A stretch of DNA of 64,000 nucleotides, taken from assembly GCF_041296385.1 (NCBI RefSeq), contig NC_091020.1, forward strand, positions 35,333,501 through 35,397,500, read 5' to 3'. This document shows, piece after piece, positions 48,201 to 60,588 of the stretch. Source of the stretch: Aphelocoma coerulescens. Its lineage: Eukaryota; Chordata; Aves; Passeriformes; Corvidae. The translations under genes and the position numbers were made by a program. Numbering within the stretch: the stretch's first letter is position 1; each line of letters opens with the position of its first letter. A model generated the notes under the pieces. The model was not told where the DNA came from and did not search any database. It saw only the letters and a program-made list of their open reading frames with translations.

Positions 48201-49353
48201 CCCGAAGTTCAGTCTGCCGTTATTGGATTCAGTGTTTCCAGCAGGAATTTAGCTCCTCGTGTTACAGATGATGAGACCTGATGAGCTGCTATGAATGTGT
48301 TATCTGCATGGAGCTGAGCCGGCTCCTGCTCCAGAGCAGGGTTTCCTGGAGCAAATCCAACCTAGGACAAGAGCTGCAAGAAAAGCATTTTCCTCCCCAG
48401 GCCACATCACTGCAGCTTCGTGTCTCTCTGAGACCTGACACAGGTGTAGCTGCAGGATCAGGATCTCAACAAAAAATCAGAGTAGAATTGTCCACAGACA
48501 GAAATAAATAATCCTCTGTGGCTGGTATTTCATTTATCATTTATGCACTTGAATTTATACTCACCTAAATCCTATACATATGTCCTTAAATGCCTGCAGA
48601 AATCTCTGATTTCTCCTCTTCCATTAGGGATACCATCTAAAACCTGCTTTCTATTAAAAACAACAAAAAAAAAATCAGAAAAAGTGCATTCTTTCTCCAT
48701 CCCTGAGCCATTTGGTGCTTCAGAAAATCATTAGAGAAGTGTGCGTTTTTCAAAGCCAAAAATATTTTCCTCTTAAAATCCCACCCTCTTCTCCAGTGGC
48801 TTCTGAGAAAGCAGCAGAGGCAATTGCCATGGCAAGAGGAAAGTGTGGATGAGGAGCCAGAAGAGCCTCAGGTGTCTGCAAAAGGGGGAGATGGGGCCAG
48901 AAGAACCAGGGAAAGGAATTTGGGATGGCCATAGTTAAAAATGCCATTTTCTTGTTGAATCCTGTAAATGGACAGAAGTTCATTAAGGATCACCAGCAGG
49001 AAATATAAACATTGTGCTTAATTTTGAGAGAGAATTCTGTGTCTATTCTTCAGATAAGGCTGGGGTTAGGATTCAAAAGGGTAGGAAGATAGCTGACTTG
49101 GATTGTGGCTGGATTTTGGAATATTTAATTAACTTTATTGCAAGATTTTCTTTACCCTTGAAATGGCAAAATGTGTGTTTACGTTGTTTTGATGTGAAAA
49201 TATTGACTTTGAGGTTGGGGTATTTGAAATGACCAAAGCTAAAATGAAAATGATGGGTCAAGTCTGGAACAAAAAGTTAAATTTAGTAACTTATCTTCCT
49301 GAATTTAGAGAGCTGAAGAGGAATGACCATCAGCTCAAGCTGAGTCATAATTT
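45212..49353. other. Unique noncoding sequence, 4.1 kb
   Basis: AT-rich DNA with T-rich (46219-46255) and A-rich (45526-45538) patches, a small GGAA-rich patch near 47490-47515, and the CpG cluster at 46310-46570. No gene is recognised. Confidence 0.5.
46310..46570. promoter_or_regulatory. Candidate regulatory element with local CpG cluster
   Basis: Seven CpGs fall in about 55 bases (46323-46378) in a neighbourhood otherwise nearly free of CpG, followed by 'gggtattaatagctcaatg' with a homeodomain-type TAAT word. It lies next to a pyrimidine-rich tract. Conservation was not tested. Confidence 0.3.
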
Positions 49354-49476
49354 CCCTGGAAGTCTCCAAGGCTGGGATGGATGGGGCTTGGAGGAACCCA
49401 GGATAGTGGAAGGTGGCCCTGCCCATGGCAGGAGAAGAAACTGGATGAGCTTTCAAGTCCCTTCCAACCCCAAACT
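49354..49476 (+). mobile_element. CR1 LINE 3' fragment (older copy)
   Basis: A forward-oriented tail: 'ccctggaagtctccaaggct', 'ggatagtggaaggtggccct', 'caagtcccttccaacccca'. The terminal octamers are lost. Confidence 0.9.
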
Positions 49477-50989
49477 GAATTTTAACCTGGTATTTGAATG
49501 ACTTAAAAAAATTTATTTATAGATAATTGTGGACAAGATGAAGAAAAGGATTAAAAAATGATCTTGGGGAAATAAAAAGGCCCAGAAAAAGTATTCCTAT
49601 TGTTATAATCATGCAGGTTGGAAATCAAAGGAAAACAATCCTGCCTGGATCATCCAGCTCTTGCTTTGGGCATTTTATTTAACCTGGCAGAGTCTGGGTC
49701 TGTTGATAAGAATAGATGTTTTGTAAAAGGAGCAGTTAAAGATCTGGTTGCATCCCTGGGTATTCCCAGGCACTGAAAGAAAATCTGGATATTCTACCAA
49801 GAAGACTGGACTAGGAATAGAATTAAACTCCTTGTTTAGCTGGAGGACAAATATGTTTGAAATCATAAAGAGTGGGATTAGGGTTATTTCGAGCTGCCCC
49901 TTTTTCCTCCTTGTCAAACCATTCAGGAAAATGAGGCCTTATTATCACAGAACTCAAACTTCACACCAACTCTGAGCTATCTCCATTTTGAGATGCTCAA
50001 TAAAACCAGCACTGCAGGGAAATGTTGTTGCACTTTAGGATTATCCAAAGGTCAAATATTCAGAATAATGTAATAGAAAAACACAGGCTTCAATTTAATG
50101 GAATAGCATTTAACAGGACAGGAAAAATATTCTAACCTGGAAGACTTTATCATAAAAAAAATTTAAAATGTAAAAAATCGAGGGAAATGCCAAAACCTCG
50201 GAGTTTGTGCTGTTTCATAGCACTCTGTGGGCAGCTCACTGGGACAAAAGATACCAGGAATTCAGGAGGTCGAGTGGGCTCCCTTCAAGCCCAGAAACTC
50301 TCCTTTGGTGTCTGGAGTAAACCTCTGCTTGTCTATGAGAGAACAAAACATGTAGCACTTTATTTGTTATTCTGACTGCTCCTAAATCAGACTTGCCTTT
50401 GCAAATTTTGGTTCTTTCCATGTGGACCTTCTTTGTCTGAAATTTGCTGGGGCAGAAAACAAAAGAGGGTTCAGAATGATTTTTGGCTTTGTCGGCAGAT
50501 CCATCACGTTGCAGACACGGCTCCACCTCATGGCACCAGGCCATGGAGAACATGATCCATTAAGGATCAGCAGTGCCCGTTATGTTGGCTATTGAGCTAA
50601 AGGATCCTGGGTCCAAGAGCAGGGTAAAACACTTGGGTGTTCCAGAATAAAACAATGAATCTGAGCTGGTAAATGATGGTTTGGAGCTATGAGAGAGTTT
50701 GGAAAGTCAATGTCAACCGGAGATCCTACTCACGGAGGAAATGAGTTCTCTTCAGATCTATTCTAGGATGTTTGTGAAATTCAGTTGTCTCAGTACTGCT
50801 AAGTGAAGGCATTTGAAATTTTATCATTTTATTTATTTGGTATCAGGCAATGAAAAAGGAACCCGAGCGTGTAATGCAGGATCTGCCATCCCACCACAGA
50901 AACTCATATTGCTAAACATATCCATATTATCCAACCACATTGCTAAGCATATGGAATCTTTAAGGAAGATTATCTCAATTTTCACTATT

Positions 50990-51245
50990 TTTAATAAGCA
51001 GAGCTGTAAAATATCTCCATTTGCTCCTCTCCGAACCGTTGGCTCACCAGCTCCGAGCGCGTTGGGAAGAGGTGGCAGATTCCTCCAGCCGTATCCATCC
51101 TCCCATCCCCGAATCCCCGTCTGGCTGCAGTGCTTGGGCAGGCCCTGGGTGGGAGCAGTCAGAGGGTCCGGCCACCCCAGCCTCCCGCCGCATTCCTGCT
51201 CCGTACCGGAGGTGGCCGGGCAGGGGGTCCCTGCCGGGGTTATGC
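50990..51245. promoter_or_regulatory. Small CpG-island-like patch
   Basis: About 15 CpGs in some 210 bases at about 65% GC by hand count (observed/expected near 0.7), with no CR1 words. Frames overlap on both strands and show no known domain. It is followed within 70 bases by a long T-rich tract. Confidence 0.4.
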
Positions 51246-51310
51246 TGGGCCACTCTCCCTGCTGCAAACAGGAACCTCCAGCAATGCTAAACAAATCAGG
51301 CTGCCAAGGA

Positions 51311-51353
51311 TTTTTTTTTTCTTTTTTTTTTTTTTTTCTTTTTTTTTTTTTTT
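51311..51353. repeat. Poly-T tract with two C interruptions
   Basis: T-runs of 10, 16 and 15 separated by single C residues. No retroposed body is seen on either side. Confidence 0.95.
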
Positions 51354-51924
51354 GTTCCTAACTTTCCCATAAAAAGATTCAGGTAAATGTAGCATGACGA
51401 GCCAATTTAAGCCAATTTCAAAGTTATTTGAGTAATTGGTTATTAAGATAACACTCTCAAATTTCAATTCAGCAATTATCCTCTTAAAGATACAGAATGT
51501 AAGTATAGGAGGAAGAGAGTATGTGTTAAAGCTACAGAGGCCCCTTTTTGAAAATCTAAAATGTGGAGATATTTGACAAAACCATGGAGCTCCTAATCTC
51601 GTTGCACTGAGACTTATCTTCCAGCATGTGCAACCCTTCCATGTTGAAAGTAAGTGTTTCTAAATTTTGGAAGCGAAGTTGACTATTATTAGTGCTCGTA
51701 TAGATTAAGAGACTAAGTGAAGACCCTCCTTTTAATATATGTAAGCTCCTTACCCATAACTTAAGAACCACAAGGGGACAGAACATTGTCTTCCTACAAG
51801 GCTGCACTGCAGACTGATGCAGAGTGTGATGATGGAAATAATGGCTTTGGCAGATGTACTTGGTTTGGAGCCAATTTCTCCATCCTAATGAATGGTGGAA
51901 TTACCACAGAAAAGCTTTACAATT

Positions 51925-51984
51925 AAAAAAAAAAAAAAAAAAAAAAAAGGAAAGAAAGAAAAAAAAGAAAAAAGAAAGAAAAAA
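51925..51984. repeat. A24 tract followed by AAAG-rich repeat
   Basis: An uninterrupted run of 24 A (51925-51948) followed by GGAAAGAAAGAA-type sequence. It could be the tail of an old retroposon, but no body is recognised to its left. Confidence 0.93.
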
Positions 51985-52208
51985 TGTGCAGCTTATTCCC
52001 AGTTAATCAACCCCGTAGGATGGATGGCCATGACCAATTATTATTCCCAGATACTACTGGTTAATCAAAAAGCACACAGTTAAAAGGCCTCACGTTAGCA
52101 ACTTGGCTGCTGAAAGCAAGAGTGGAGAATCTGCAAATGTTCACCACAAGATTAAGGTTATGTAAATGCTGGGAAGCTTCCTGTGCTTGCACAGTTGCCT
52201 TTCAGGAA

Positions 52209-53543
52209 GGTGAAGTGGGTTTGTCATCCCTGGAGTGGCACTGGGTGTGATCCCTGGAGTGGCACTGGGTGTTTGTCATCCCTGGAGTGGCACTGGGTGT
52301 TTGTTACCCCTGGAGTGGCACTGGGTGTTTGTCATCCCTGGAGTGGCACTGGGTGTTTGTTACCCCTGGAGTGGCACTGGGTGTTTGTCATCCCTGGAGT
52401 GGCACTGGGTGTTTGTTTCCCCTGGAGTGGCACTGAGTGCTCTCCCTGGAGTGGAACTGGGTGCTATCCTCAGAGTGGCACTGCGTGTCATCCCTGGAGT
52501 GGCACTGGGTGTGATCCCTGGAGTGGCACTGGGTGTTTGTTACCCCTGGAGTGGCACTGGGTGTTTGTCATCCCTGGAGTGGCACTGGGTGCTCTCCCTG
52601 GAGCGGCACTGGGTGTGATCCCTAGAGTGGCACTGGGTGTTTGTCATCCCTGGAGTGGCACTGAGTGCTCTCCCTGGAGTGGAACTGGGTGCTATCCTCA
52701 GAGTGGCACTGCGTGTCATCCCTGGAGTGGCACTGGGTGTGATCCCTGGAGTGGCACTGGGTGTTTGTTACCCCTGGAGTGGCACTGGGTGTTTGTCATC
52801 CCTGGAGTGGCACTGGGTGCTCTCCCTGGAGCGGCACTGGGTGTGATCCCTAGAGTGGCACTGGGTGTTTGTCATCCCTGGAGTGGCACTGGGTGCTCCC
52901 CCTGGAGTGGCACTGGGTGTGATCCCTGGAGTGGCACTGGGTGTTTGTCATCCCTGGAGTGGCACTGGGTGCTCTCCCTGGAGCGGCACTGGGTGTGATC
53001 CCTGGAGTGGCACTGGGTGTTTGTTACCCCTGGAGTGGCACTGGGTGTTTGTTACCCCTAGAGTGGCACTGGGTGTGACCCCTGGAGTGGCACTGGGTGT
53101 GATCCCTGGAGTGGCACTGGGTGTTTGTCATCCCTGGAGTGGCACTGCGTGTTTGTTACCCCTGGAGCAGCACTGGGTGTGACCCCTGGAGTGGCACTGG
53201 GTGTTTGTCATCCCTGGAGTGGCACTGGGTGTGACCCCTGGAGTGGCACTGGGTGTTTGTCATCCCTGGAGTGGCACTGGGTGTTTGTTACCCCTGGAGC
53301 AGCACTGGGTGTGACCCCTGGAGTGGCACTGGGTGTTTGTTACCCCTGGAGTGGCACTGGGTGTGACCCCTGGAGTGGCACTGGGTGTTTGTCATCCCTG
53401 GAGTGGCACTGGGTGCTCCCCCTGGAGTGGCACTGGGTGTTTGTCATCCCTGGAGTGGCACTGGGTGTTTGTTACCCCTGGAGTGGCACTGGGTGTGACC
53501 CCTGGAGCGGCACTGGGTGTGATCCCTGGAGTGGCACTGGTTC
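52209..53543. repeat. Minisatellite, 24/28-bp units, about 52 units
   Basis: A tandem array of about 1.33 kb whose units end in 'ggagtggcactgggt'. Unit heads vary: 'gtttgtcatccct' and 'gtttgttacccct' give 28-bp units, and 'gtgatccct', 'gctctccct', 'gtgacccct' and 'gctatcctca' give 24-bp units. At 52431-52658 and 52659-52886 a 228-bp block of nine units is duplicated without visible difference. Two plus-strand frames stay open over long stretches (up to 271 codons, Pro-Gly-Val-Ala-Leu-Gly type), because 24 is a multiple of 3 and few unit variants create stops. This is not evidence of a protein. Confidence 0.98.
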
Positions 53544-56344
53544 AGGGAAGTGTTATTGGCAGCAGGGTTCCAGTTCCAGATCCGTGATGTCCTCAGCTAC
53601 TGCTCAGGGCAAAAGTTCTGTGGGATGAGCATTCTCCCAGAGCACATAAACCCCTCACACCCTCTGGCTGCAGCCACCAGCTCTCTCCCCTCCCATCCCA
53701 GTTGTGCCTGGAAACCAAAGGAAGGGATGCACAAGCGGCGTCTGCGGCTTTTTGTGCCTCCTCACTCCAGACTCGAGGAGCAGGAGACACCAGGGAGGAA
53801 GCAGAGAGCGAATCCTGACAGAGCAGAGGTCGGGGTTTGTTCACATTTTGGCTCACACCAGCAGAATGCAAAGGGCAGAACGAGATAGGGCAGGAAATAT
53901 GAAGCCGGGTCTGATTGACTCCTGATGGAAGTTAACCCCCTTCCACTGGAAATTTCCATGGAGCGAAGCCAAGTCCCCGCAGCTGAGAATCCGTCCCCTT
54001 TGTGTTCAGATCAGTTGTAATAATTAAAGATATATTAAGACAGCAGAGAGTGCAGTGTAATCAGGACTGGGAAAAATCCTTCAGAGTTATTTTAGCTTTA
54101 GTCCTTACGTTTATTTTTTGTGACTGAGATTGTTTAAATAATATGTCTCCAGAGAACAGAGTAAAAATATAGATTCTAATTTGAATATAGATAAACACTG
54201 GATTATATATCACAAAATATGCTGGTGTAGCACAAGCAGTACATGCTACATGTTAACACCAGGTATTACGTAACCACAGCACCCAGCCAACTCACTTTTA
54301 TCGTGCTAATGTATTTTTTACCTCCAAACATTAATATTTTTATATCTATATATATGTACTGCTACAATGCCATATTCCCAGGTTTTACAGTTTCTCTGCA
54401 TTTTTCTGGCACAGGTTACAATGGAAGAAAAACGCCAACTGGAACACGTCGAAAAACAAGATCATAAGGTTTCACTCAAGTTGCTTAAATTATTATGTAG
54501 GAGGTATATTATCGACCTTTTAATAAAAACCTTTACAGTCTCCATGGAAACATTTTTACATTGACATATAAAAACATAAATGGAAAAAAAATGTTGTAAA
54601 AAAATGAATCTGGTCTCCTGTTCATAAATTAGAGGCTGCCCTCACTGTGTGGTGCCTCATCTTCCCTCCGTTATGCAAATGCAGCTGCTCAGTGATGATT
54701 CATTAGTAGAGCATCTTGCTGTAACCTGTGTAGTAAGCTGAGGGATTCGAGAGGTTTAATCCTAAAATAGCATTTACTGTTTCTGGGAAGCAGTTTCCCA
54801 CCTACTTTTAAACCAGGACAGCACATCAGTGCATTTGGGCTCGGGTTAAATGTGCAGAAGGTGGAACAACCCTCGGAAGTACGGACTCATAAAATTCAAA
54901 GCTCACAAGAAGTGCCTGCCTGGTTTTCTTTTTAGTTAAATTAAGAGCCTCTCATCCTGACCGCACCGAATTTCCAGGAGTTTGCAGCCTTTACAGCAGA
55001 GGAAAATCCTCCGGCACCCTCAGCCTCACGTGCTGGAGCCCCGGCAAATTTGGGAAGGGGCAAGGAATCTCAAACACATCATTTGAGATAAGGATCAGTC
55101 TCTCTTGATTTGAATTCCAGAGCTCTCAGCTGTGGTCTGCTGACATCTCGTCAGCATCCGTGACATTTACCAGCGATATCCCGTTTATATCACTCTCAAC
55201 TCCAGAGGCCAGATGACAAGATGCAAAGACATTCGAATTCTGATTACAATACAAAGGCAGAAGTTTGTGCTGTTAAAAAAGAGAAGCACAGCACAAAGAG
55301 CACCGGGATTGTTTTCCAAGAGGCACCAGCGCAGTACTAAATGTGCTTTTATTTACAGATAATTCTCTGGCAGGCTTCTCTTTTAATCTCAATTTCCTCT
55401 CTAATCAATGCAGGATTGTGCCAACCATTTGCAGGAGCATTCTTTACATGAGTACACATGAAGTGGTTTTTCAAGGAGCTGAAGAAATAAAATTGTCAAT
55501 GTTTACTAAAATAAAAAGCAGTTCCTGAAGAAACCCTGTTCAAACACAAGCAAATGAAGCATTGACCTGTCTCATATAATAAAACAGAGAACTAAATAGT
55601 CTCAAAATGAATCATGTAGCTTTCTACCAATTTTCAAGTTATGAAAACCAAAAGGGTGATTAGCACATAGATTTTAAAAAGTTGAAAGAAGAGTCTTTAA
55701 GGCCAGGTAAATGTCATGTTCTGAATGCAATAGGTAATACAGATGAATTGTACAGGTTTCCTTACAAAGCCCAGTGAAATTATTGAATGCCTTTGCACTC
55801 AACGGCAGCATCAGACACATCTTAGGATGCAATTAAAGAGCAAATAACTTTTAAATATAATTTAATATCAAACCAAACAGCTGTTGCCTCATATATAACA
55901 TCAGTAGAATTTTTTATATCGATAAATAGATAAATAGATACATCTATATACGCATGCTTATAATCCAAACACACTTTTATTAGCTTTTTTTTTTTTGCAG
56001 TTCCTGTCTAATACAGCTGATATGATGATTTGCAGGGGGATTTCTTGCTGAATCAAACTTGAAGCGAACATCCCTCCATACCTGGATAGTTTCTGCAGTG
56101 CCTTGAGCTTTGTGTTAATAACATTGCAAAGGAAAATTATTTTCACAAAGTGCTTCAGCACCGAGTCTCTAAACACCAGAACCCCCTGAAAGTATCTCAA
56201 ATTCATTTTGGCCAAGTTCACAACAGGAAATAGGTAAAGGGAGAAAGTCACACTGAAGTGATTGTTGAAATGAACCCAGAAAAGTGTGGAAAATGCAGAG
56301 TTTGTGTGCACACACACAGAGGAGCTACTCAGACCTCCCTCCCT
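53544..56344. other. Unique noncoding sequence, 2.8 kb
   Basis: The part from 53544 to 54000 is GC-moderate and the rest is AT-rich. A short (GATAAATA)n run is at 55921-55940. From 54640 to 55260 several CpGs are retained. No gene is recognised. Confidence 0.5.
55921..55940. repeat. (GATAAATA)n short microsatellite
   Basis: Two and a half copies of an 8-base unit, followed by AT-rich words. Confidence 0.8.
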
Positions 56345-56455
56345 TCCAAGCTGGAATGGAGCTCTGAGCAACCTGGTCTGTAGAAGGTGTCCCTGCCTAT
56401 GGAATGAGATGTTCCTTAAGACCCCTTCCAACCCAAACCATTCTGGGATTCTGTG
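56345..56455 (+). mobile_element. CR1 LINE 3' fragment (older copy)
   Basis: A forward-oriented tail: 'gagcaacctggtctgtagaa', 'ggtgtccctgcctatgg', 'ccccttccaacccaaacca' and terminal 'ttctgggattctgtg'. Confidence 0.92.
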
Positions 56456-58212
56456 TCGTGGGGAAAATCCAGATCTTGCCTCACGCTCTGACCTCCAGCC
56501 GACACTGCAGAGGAGCACTCGAGAGCTCTGGTAAAACCTCTCAGATAAAAATCTGAACAGTTTCCTCAGTCTTATTTGTAGTTGCTGTCAATGAGAGAGA
56601 TGTTACTGCGTGTTTGGGAACGACACGGCGTGCACTGGCTCCGGAATTCACAAACTCCTGCAGTTTCCACGGGCTTTAATAAACACCACTGAAACTCATC
56701 AGGACAATTTTTTTGCACATATAAGTGAAGAGCCCTTAATTCACTCAAAGGACCAAACTATCCTGTAATGAGAGCCCCGTCTGGCAAAATACCTGAAATT
56801 CTAGAAGCCCTGTGTGCGGGAAATCCCGCTACGAAGAGCCAGTGTCCATAAAGGAGACAGAGAAGTCCTGCAGCTTCATTCGAATGAAGGGAGAGAGTCC
56901 ACGGGGCACATGCCCGTCGGGTTTTCTCTCCCGAGGTTTTGGAGGATGCAGCCTCCTTTTATCCCAAACTGCCGGCCGCGCGCTGCCCTCTTCCTTTACC
57001 CATTGCAAGGTGCCAGGAAGGTGCAGCCTTCCCGAGCCACCTACCACATATTCCCCCTCGAACCTGGCATTTTACCCCAAAATTCAGAAACTCAGGCTTG
57101 TGCAGACCCATTCGTCTGTTTCAGGAGTCACACTGTCGGGGCTTGAAGTTCCTAGTGATATTAAGACTCATTAAGAGCCATTTCAAAGCCCTTAACACCC
57201 ATACCTTCACCCATGGAGTTGCGTGCAAAGACATCAGCACACACCTTCCCTATGGCCTGTTTTAAAAGAAAAGCACACAAATTCCGGCTGTTTCAATCAG
57301 CTGCATTTTCCACTCGCCCCCTTATCTAAATTTTACCTTTCTGTGTATGTTGTCTGCTGAAAACTGAATTGTGGCTGAAGGTTTGGTCTGGGAAATGATG
57401 GAAGCGCAGCCTTGCTGCTCTCTCTGGCAGGGGCTGACAGCCTTGTTGGTGCCCCTGCCAGGGGTTGGTGTCTCGGGCAATGCTGGGTGACCACCCAACG
57501 TGGCAACTCCCGCTGCCCTTAGGGCTCTCGGATTTCCACAGTCCCATTTCACCTTTCCCTTTGCTTCTCCACGCCTGGGAGCCAAGTGGAAAATATTCCT
57601 CCTGCAAAACTGGCCAAGAAGTCAGAGGCCACAGCAGAGGGGCCAAGCTGGCAGCGTACAGAAATCCAGTTTGTCTTTTCAGCAGGGACAGAGTTGAAGC
57701 CTCAGGTGTCTTCTCAGTAATCCCACAGGATTTTGTGGTCACTCAAACCACCAGTGCCCCCAGCAGCTCTTCAGGAACCACATCCCTTGTTCTTCAATCC
57801 CCTTGTTCCCACCACAGACCACGGTTTGTATCCACAAATTGGCCCCTCTCTGTGAACTTAACGTGAGGCTGCTGGGCCAACAAAAATGTGCCAACATTTT
57901 TGGCAAATCTTCCTGCAGTGTTTGTGCAGATCTTTGCAGGTCATTAACCTGACAATGCCGGTGATAAGAGGCTGGGAGTCACAAATGCTTCTGAGCGGTC
58001 TCCGAGGCTCAGCCCTTGGCATTCCAAGCGCGCAGGGCCAGCAAGGCAGCGGGTAACTGGAGAGACCTGATGCCATCGTGCCGAATGGAGAGCAAACACT
58101 GCCCTGCACTGTGACTGCCACCGAGGGAAAAGGACCGGCAAAAGGAAAGAGGGGAAAAAGGAAAATTGCCAAGGAAAATCGCTGTGAACTTCCAACCCTG
58201 GCAGCACATCCA
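56456..58212. other. Unique noncoding sequence
   Basis: GC-moderate with scattered CpGs (56620-57060 and 57950-58140). Overlapping frames on both strands (110-138 codons) lack known domains. Confidence 0.5.
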
Positions 58213-58725
58213 GTCATGGAGTGGCGTGGGTTGGAAAGGACCTTGAAGTTCACCGAGTTTCACCCCTCTGTCATGGGCAGGGACACCTCCCACTGTGCCA
58301 GGCTGCTCCCAGCCCCCATGTCCAGCCTGGCCTTGGGCACTGCCAGGGATCCAGGGGCAGCCCCAGCTGCTCTGGGCACCCTGTGCCAGGGCCTGCCCAC
58401 CCTCCCAGGGAACAATTCCTTCCCAATCTCCCATCCAGCCCTGCCCTCTGGCACTGGGAAGCCATTCCCTGTGTCCTGTCCCTCCATGCCTTGTCCCCAG
58501 TCCCTCTCCAGCTCTCCTGGAGCCCCTTTAGGCCCTGCAAGGGGCTCTGAGGGCTCTGTAGATCTTTCCCTCAGCCAGGTGAGCACCCCCAGCTCTCCCA
58601 GCCCAGCTCCAGAGGGGCTCCAGCCCTTGAAGCATCTCCATGGCCTCCTCTGTGCTCACTCCAATATGTCCATGCCCTTCTGATGCTGGAGACCCCAAGA
58701 GCTGAGCACAGTCTGAACATCAGAT
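58213..58725 (-). mobile_element. CR1 LINE 3' fragment, longest copy (about 510 bp)
   Basis: A reverse-oriented copy beginning 'gtcatggagtggcgtgggtt', with the young-looking core, then 'ccctgtgtcctgtccctcca', 'gctctcctggagccccttta' and 'gctccagaggggctccagcc'. It ends around 'gacccc...gctgagcacagt' words. This extends furthest upstream of all copies here. It is still only the 3' part of a CR1 element, and the reverse transcriptase is not present in usable form. Confidence 0.95.
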
Positions 58726-60588
58726 GAGCGATCCCCAAGCCTCCAGAGCCTCGTGAGACTCCCACACCTCGTACCCTGCTCCTGCCTTACCAGGAGCTCA
58801 TCCCCACCTCCTTCCCTGGCCACAGCAGTGCTGACACTGAAAATCTACTTCCTGCCCTGCCAGCCTTCTCTGGAGATGATTCCAGTGTTGGGAAGCAACA
58901 CCGTAATGGAGGTCAAAAATCCAATTTTTTCTTATAACAGGCTGCACTTTTTCCCTTCACATTGTGTCTTCAGACACAACAATGCACCCATTGGAGTAAT
59001 TAAATTTAAATACTAATAATCTAATAAGTTCTTCCATAAACTCAACATCCATCTAGCAAACGTTTACTCTTCTTATTGATATCCCCAAGAAACATGAAGT
59101 GTCTTAAGGGATGAGTCCCATGATACTTTTCCATGGGTATATTTTAACTGGATGGAATAATTATTGAAAAAAATCTAGAATTCATACAGGCATGTGTAAC
59201 ATTAAAAAAAAAAAGGCTTGATTAAGTTTATGACGTGTTTATCAACAGTTTTCTAACTTTCTACAAATTCTTTTTTTTAAATAGTGCCAGAGATTTTGGA
59301 TTCCCTGATAACAACTCGATGTAAACTTCCATGCATTTGAGCCCTTCTGTGCATGGTTGTGATTGTCAAGTCATGTTTTGGTAACTGTGACTGTGAATTA
59401 AATACAAGGCAAGCTAAGTGAAGAAAAAGAATAAATAATTGCAGCAGTAACATTTATATTTGTGCTCCAGAGTTAATCCGATCATCACCAGCATCTCAAC
59501 CTTTTCTAACCGCTAACACAAGAAGTTTGAATTTGTTGTATGTTGTAGGACCCTGGTGGGCACATCCAAAACTGTTCCCATGATCCCAGAACTCCATTGT
59601 CTGTTCAACTCTTACTTAGAGGTCATTCCAAACTTTATTTTACCCCTTCTTCTGACACTGAATCTGAGAATATAAACCATGTAGGTATTATTAAACACCC
59701 CTAACTTAGTTCCAAAGTTCTGCTATATCAGGTTGCACCAGATCTGACTTTGCCTGTGAAGAAACAATCTGTTTTTATCCCACATTATCCCAGCTTGGAA
59801 GCAGTTCTTATCCTGATGTTCAACAAGCCCGATGTTCACCGGTGCTAAAGTCACAGGCCTGCATATTTCTGTGTGTGTGTATGTGTTTGCATCTGCAATT
59901 TCCCAATATTCCTGGCTACTGCTCTCCGAGCCATTGAACTGCTCAGTGCTGCATGTAATAAAACACTGAAGGCATCTGGGTTTTTTTGGACACATGTCTT
60001 GGCAGGAGAGCTGGGCTTGAAGTGTTGGATTCTCTTTGCACAGTTTGGAGACCAGCGTGTTTCCAGTGGAGCTGGAAACCTGTAACCACTCATATGCTCT
60101 GCTGGGTAATTTGTTAGAGTTTAGGACTGTTTGGATTTGTTTTCAAGTTGGAAAAAGAAATTTAAGGGGGTAACCTAAGAAAGAACAGATGCTAACACTG
60201 GAATATTAGAGCTACGAGCTCTTATCGCAGTTTGGGGAGCTGTCTAACAGTTCTTTTTAGGCAAAATCTGGCCTGAAAGTGGCATGAAAGCAAGTGTGTT
60301 AAATATTGTGAAAGCAGCTGCCCTCTCTGCACTCCTCTGACTTGTGAAATCCCATTCCTCTGGTATCTCAAACGGCTCAGTTCTGGCTCCCCATCCACTG
60401 CTCCCAACACTCTGCCCAGGCTGCCTTCAGCAGAAAGGTATTGGCACCTGGCCACCATCCAGCAGGGCATGTGTGACATTTCAGGGTTTGGAGCATCTCC
60501 ATCTATCGTGTGTTTTCCATTCTTAAGGGAAGCAGGAAAATTGGGGGGACGTTATTTTGGTATAAATATAAGTTGCAGATACATATGA
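58726..60588. other. Unique noncoding sequence
   Basis: AT-rich, with an A-run near 59203-59214 and a short TG-rich patch at 59869-59888. No gene is recognised. Confidence 0.55.

Larger units (their letters stand above)
49477..52208. other. Unique noncoding sequence with CpG patch and homopolymers
   Basis: Mostly AT-rich. It contains the CpG-rich patch at 50990-51245, the poly-T tract at 51311-51353 and the poly-A tract at 51925-51984, each listed separately. Confidence 0.55.

Noticed and set aside
51925..51984. Poly-A tail of a processed pseudogene
   Set aside because: No gene-like or SINE-like body and no polyadenylation signal is recognisable upstream of the A-run, and I saw no flanking target-site duplication.
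52209..53543. CRISPR-like array
   Set aside because: The repeats are directly tandem with no unique spacers, and the sequence is vertebrate. It is a minisatellite.
52183..53628. Open frames of up to 271 codons with a repeated Pro-Trp-Ser-Gly-Thr-Gly pattern
   Set aside because: They are a direct product of the 24/28-bp minisatellite. Overlapping plus-strand frames stay open at once, and the third frame is closed by TGA in the 'gtgatc' units. No start context, domain or splice signal supports a protein.
58078..58683. A 201-codon proline- and alanine-rich frame
   Set aside because: It lies over a reverse-oriented CR1 3' UTR. Similar frames occur over every other copy of that CR1 subfamily here (for example 3865-4455 and 38808-39197).
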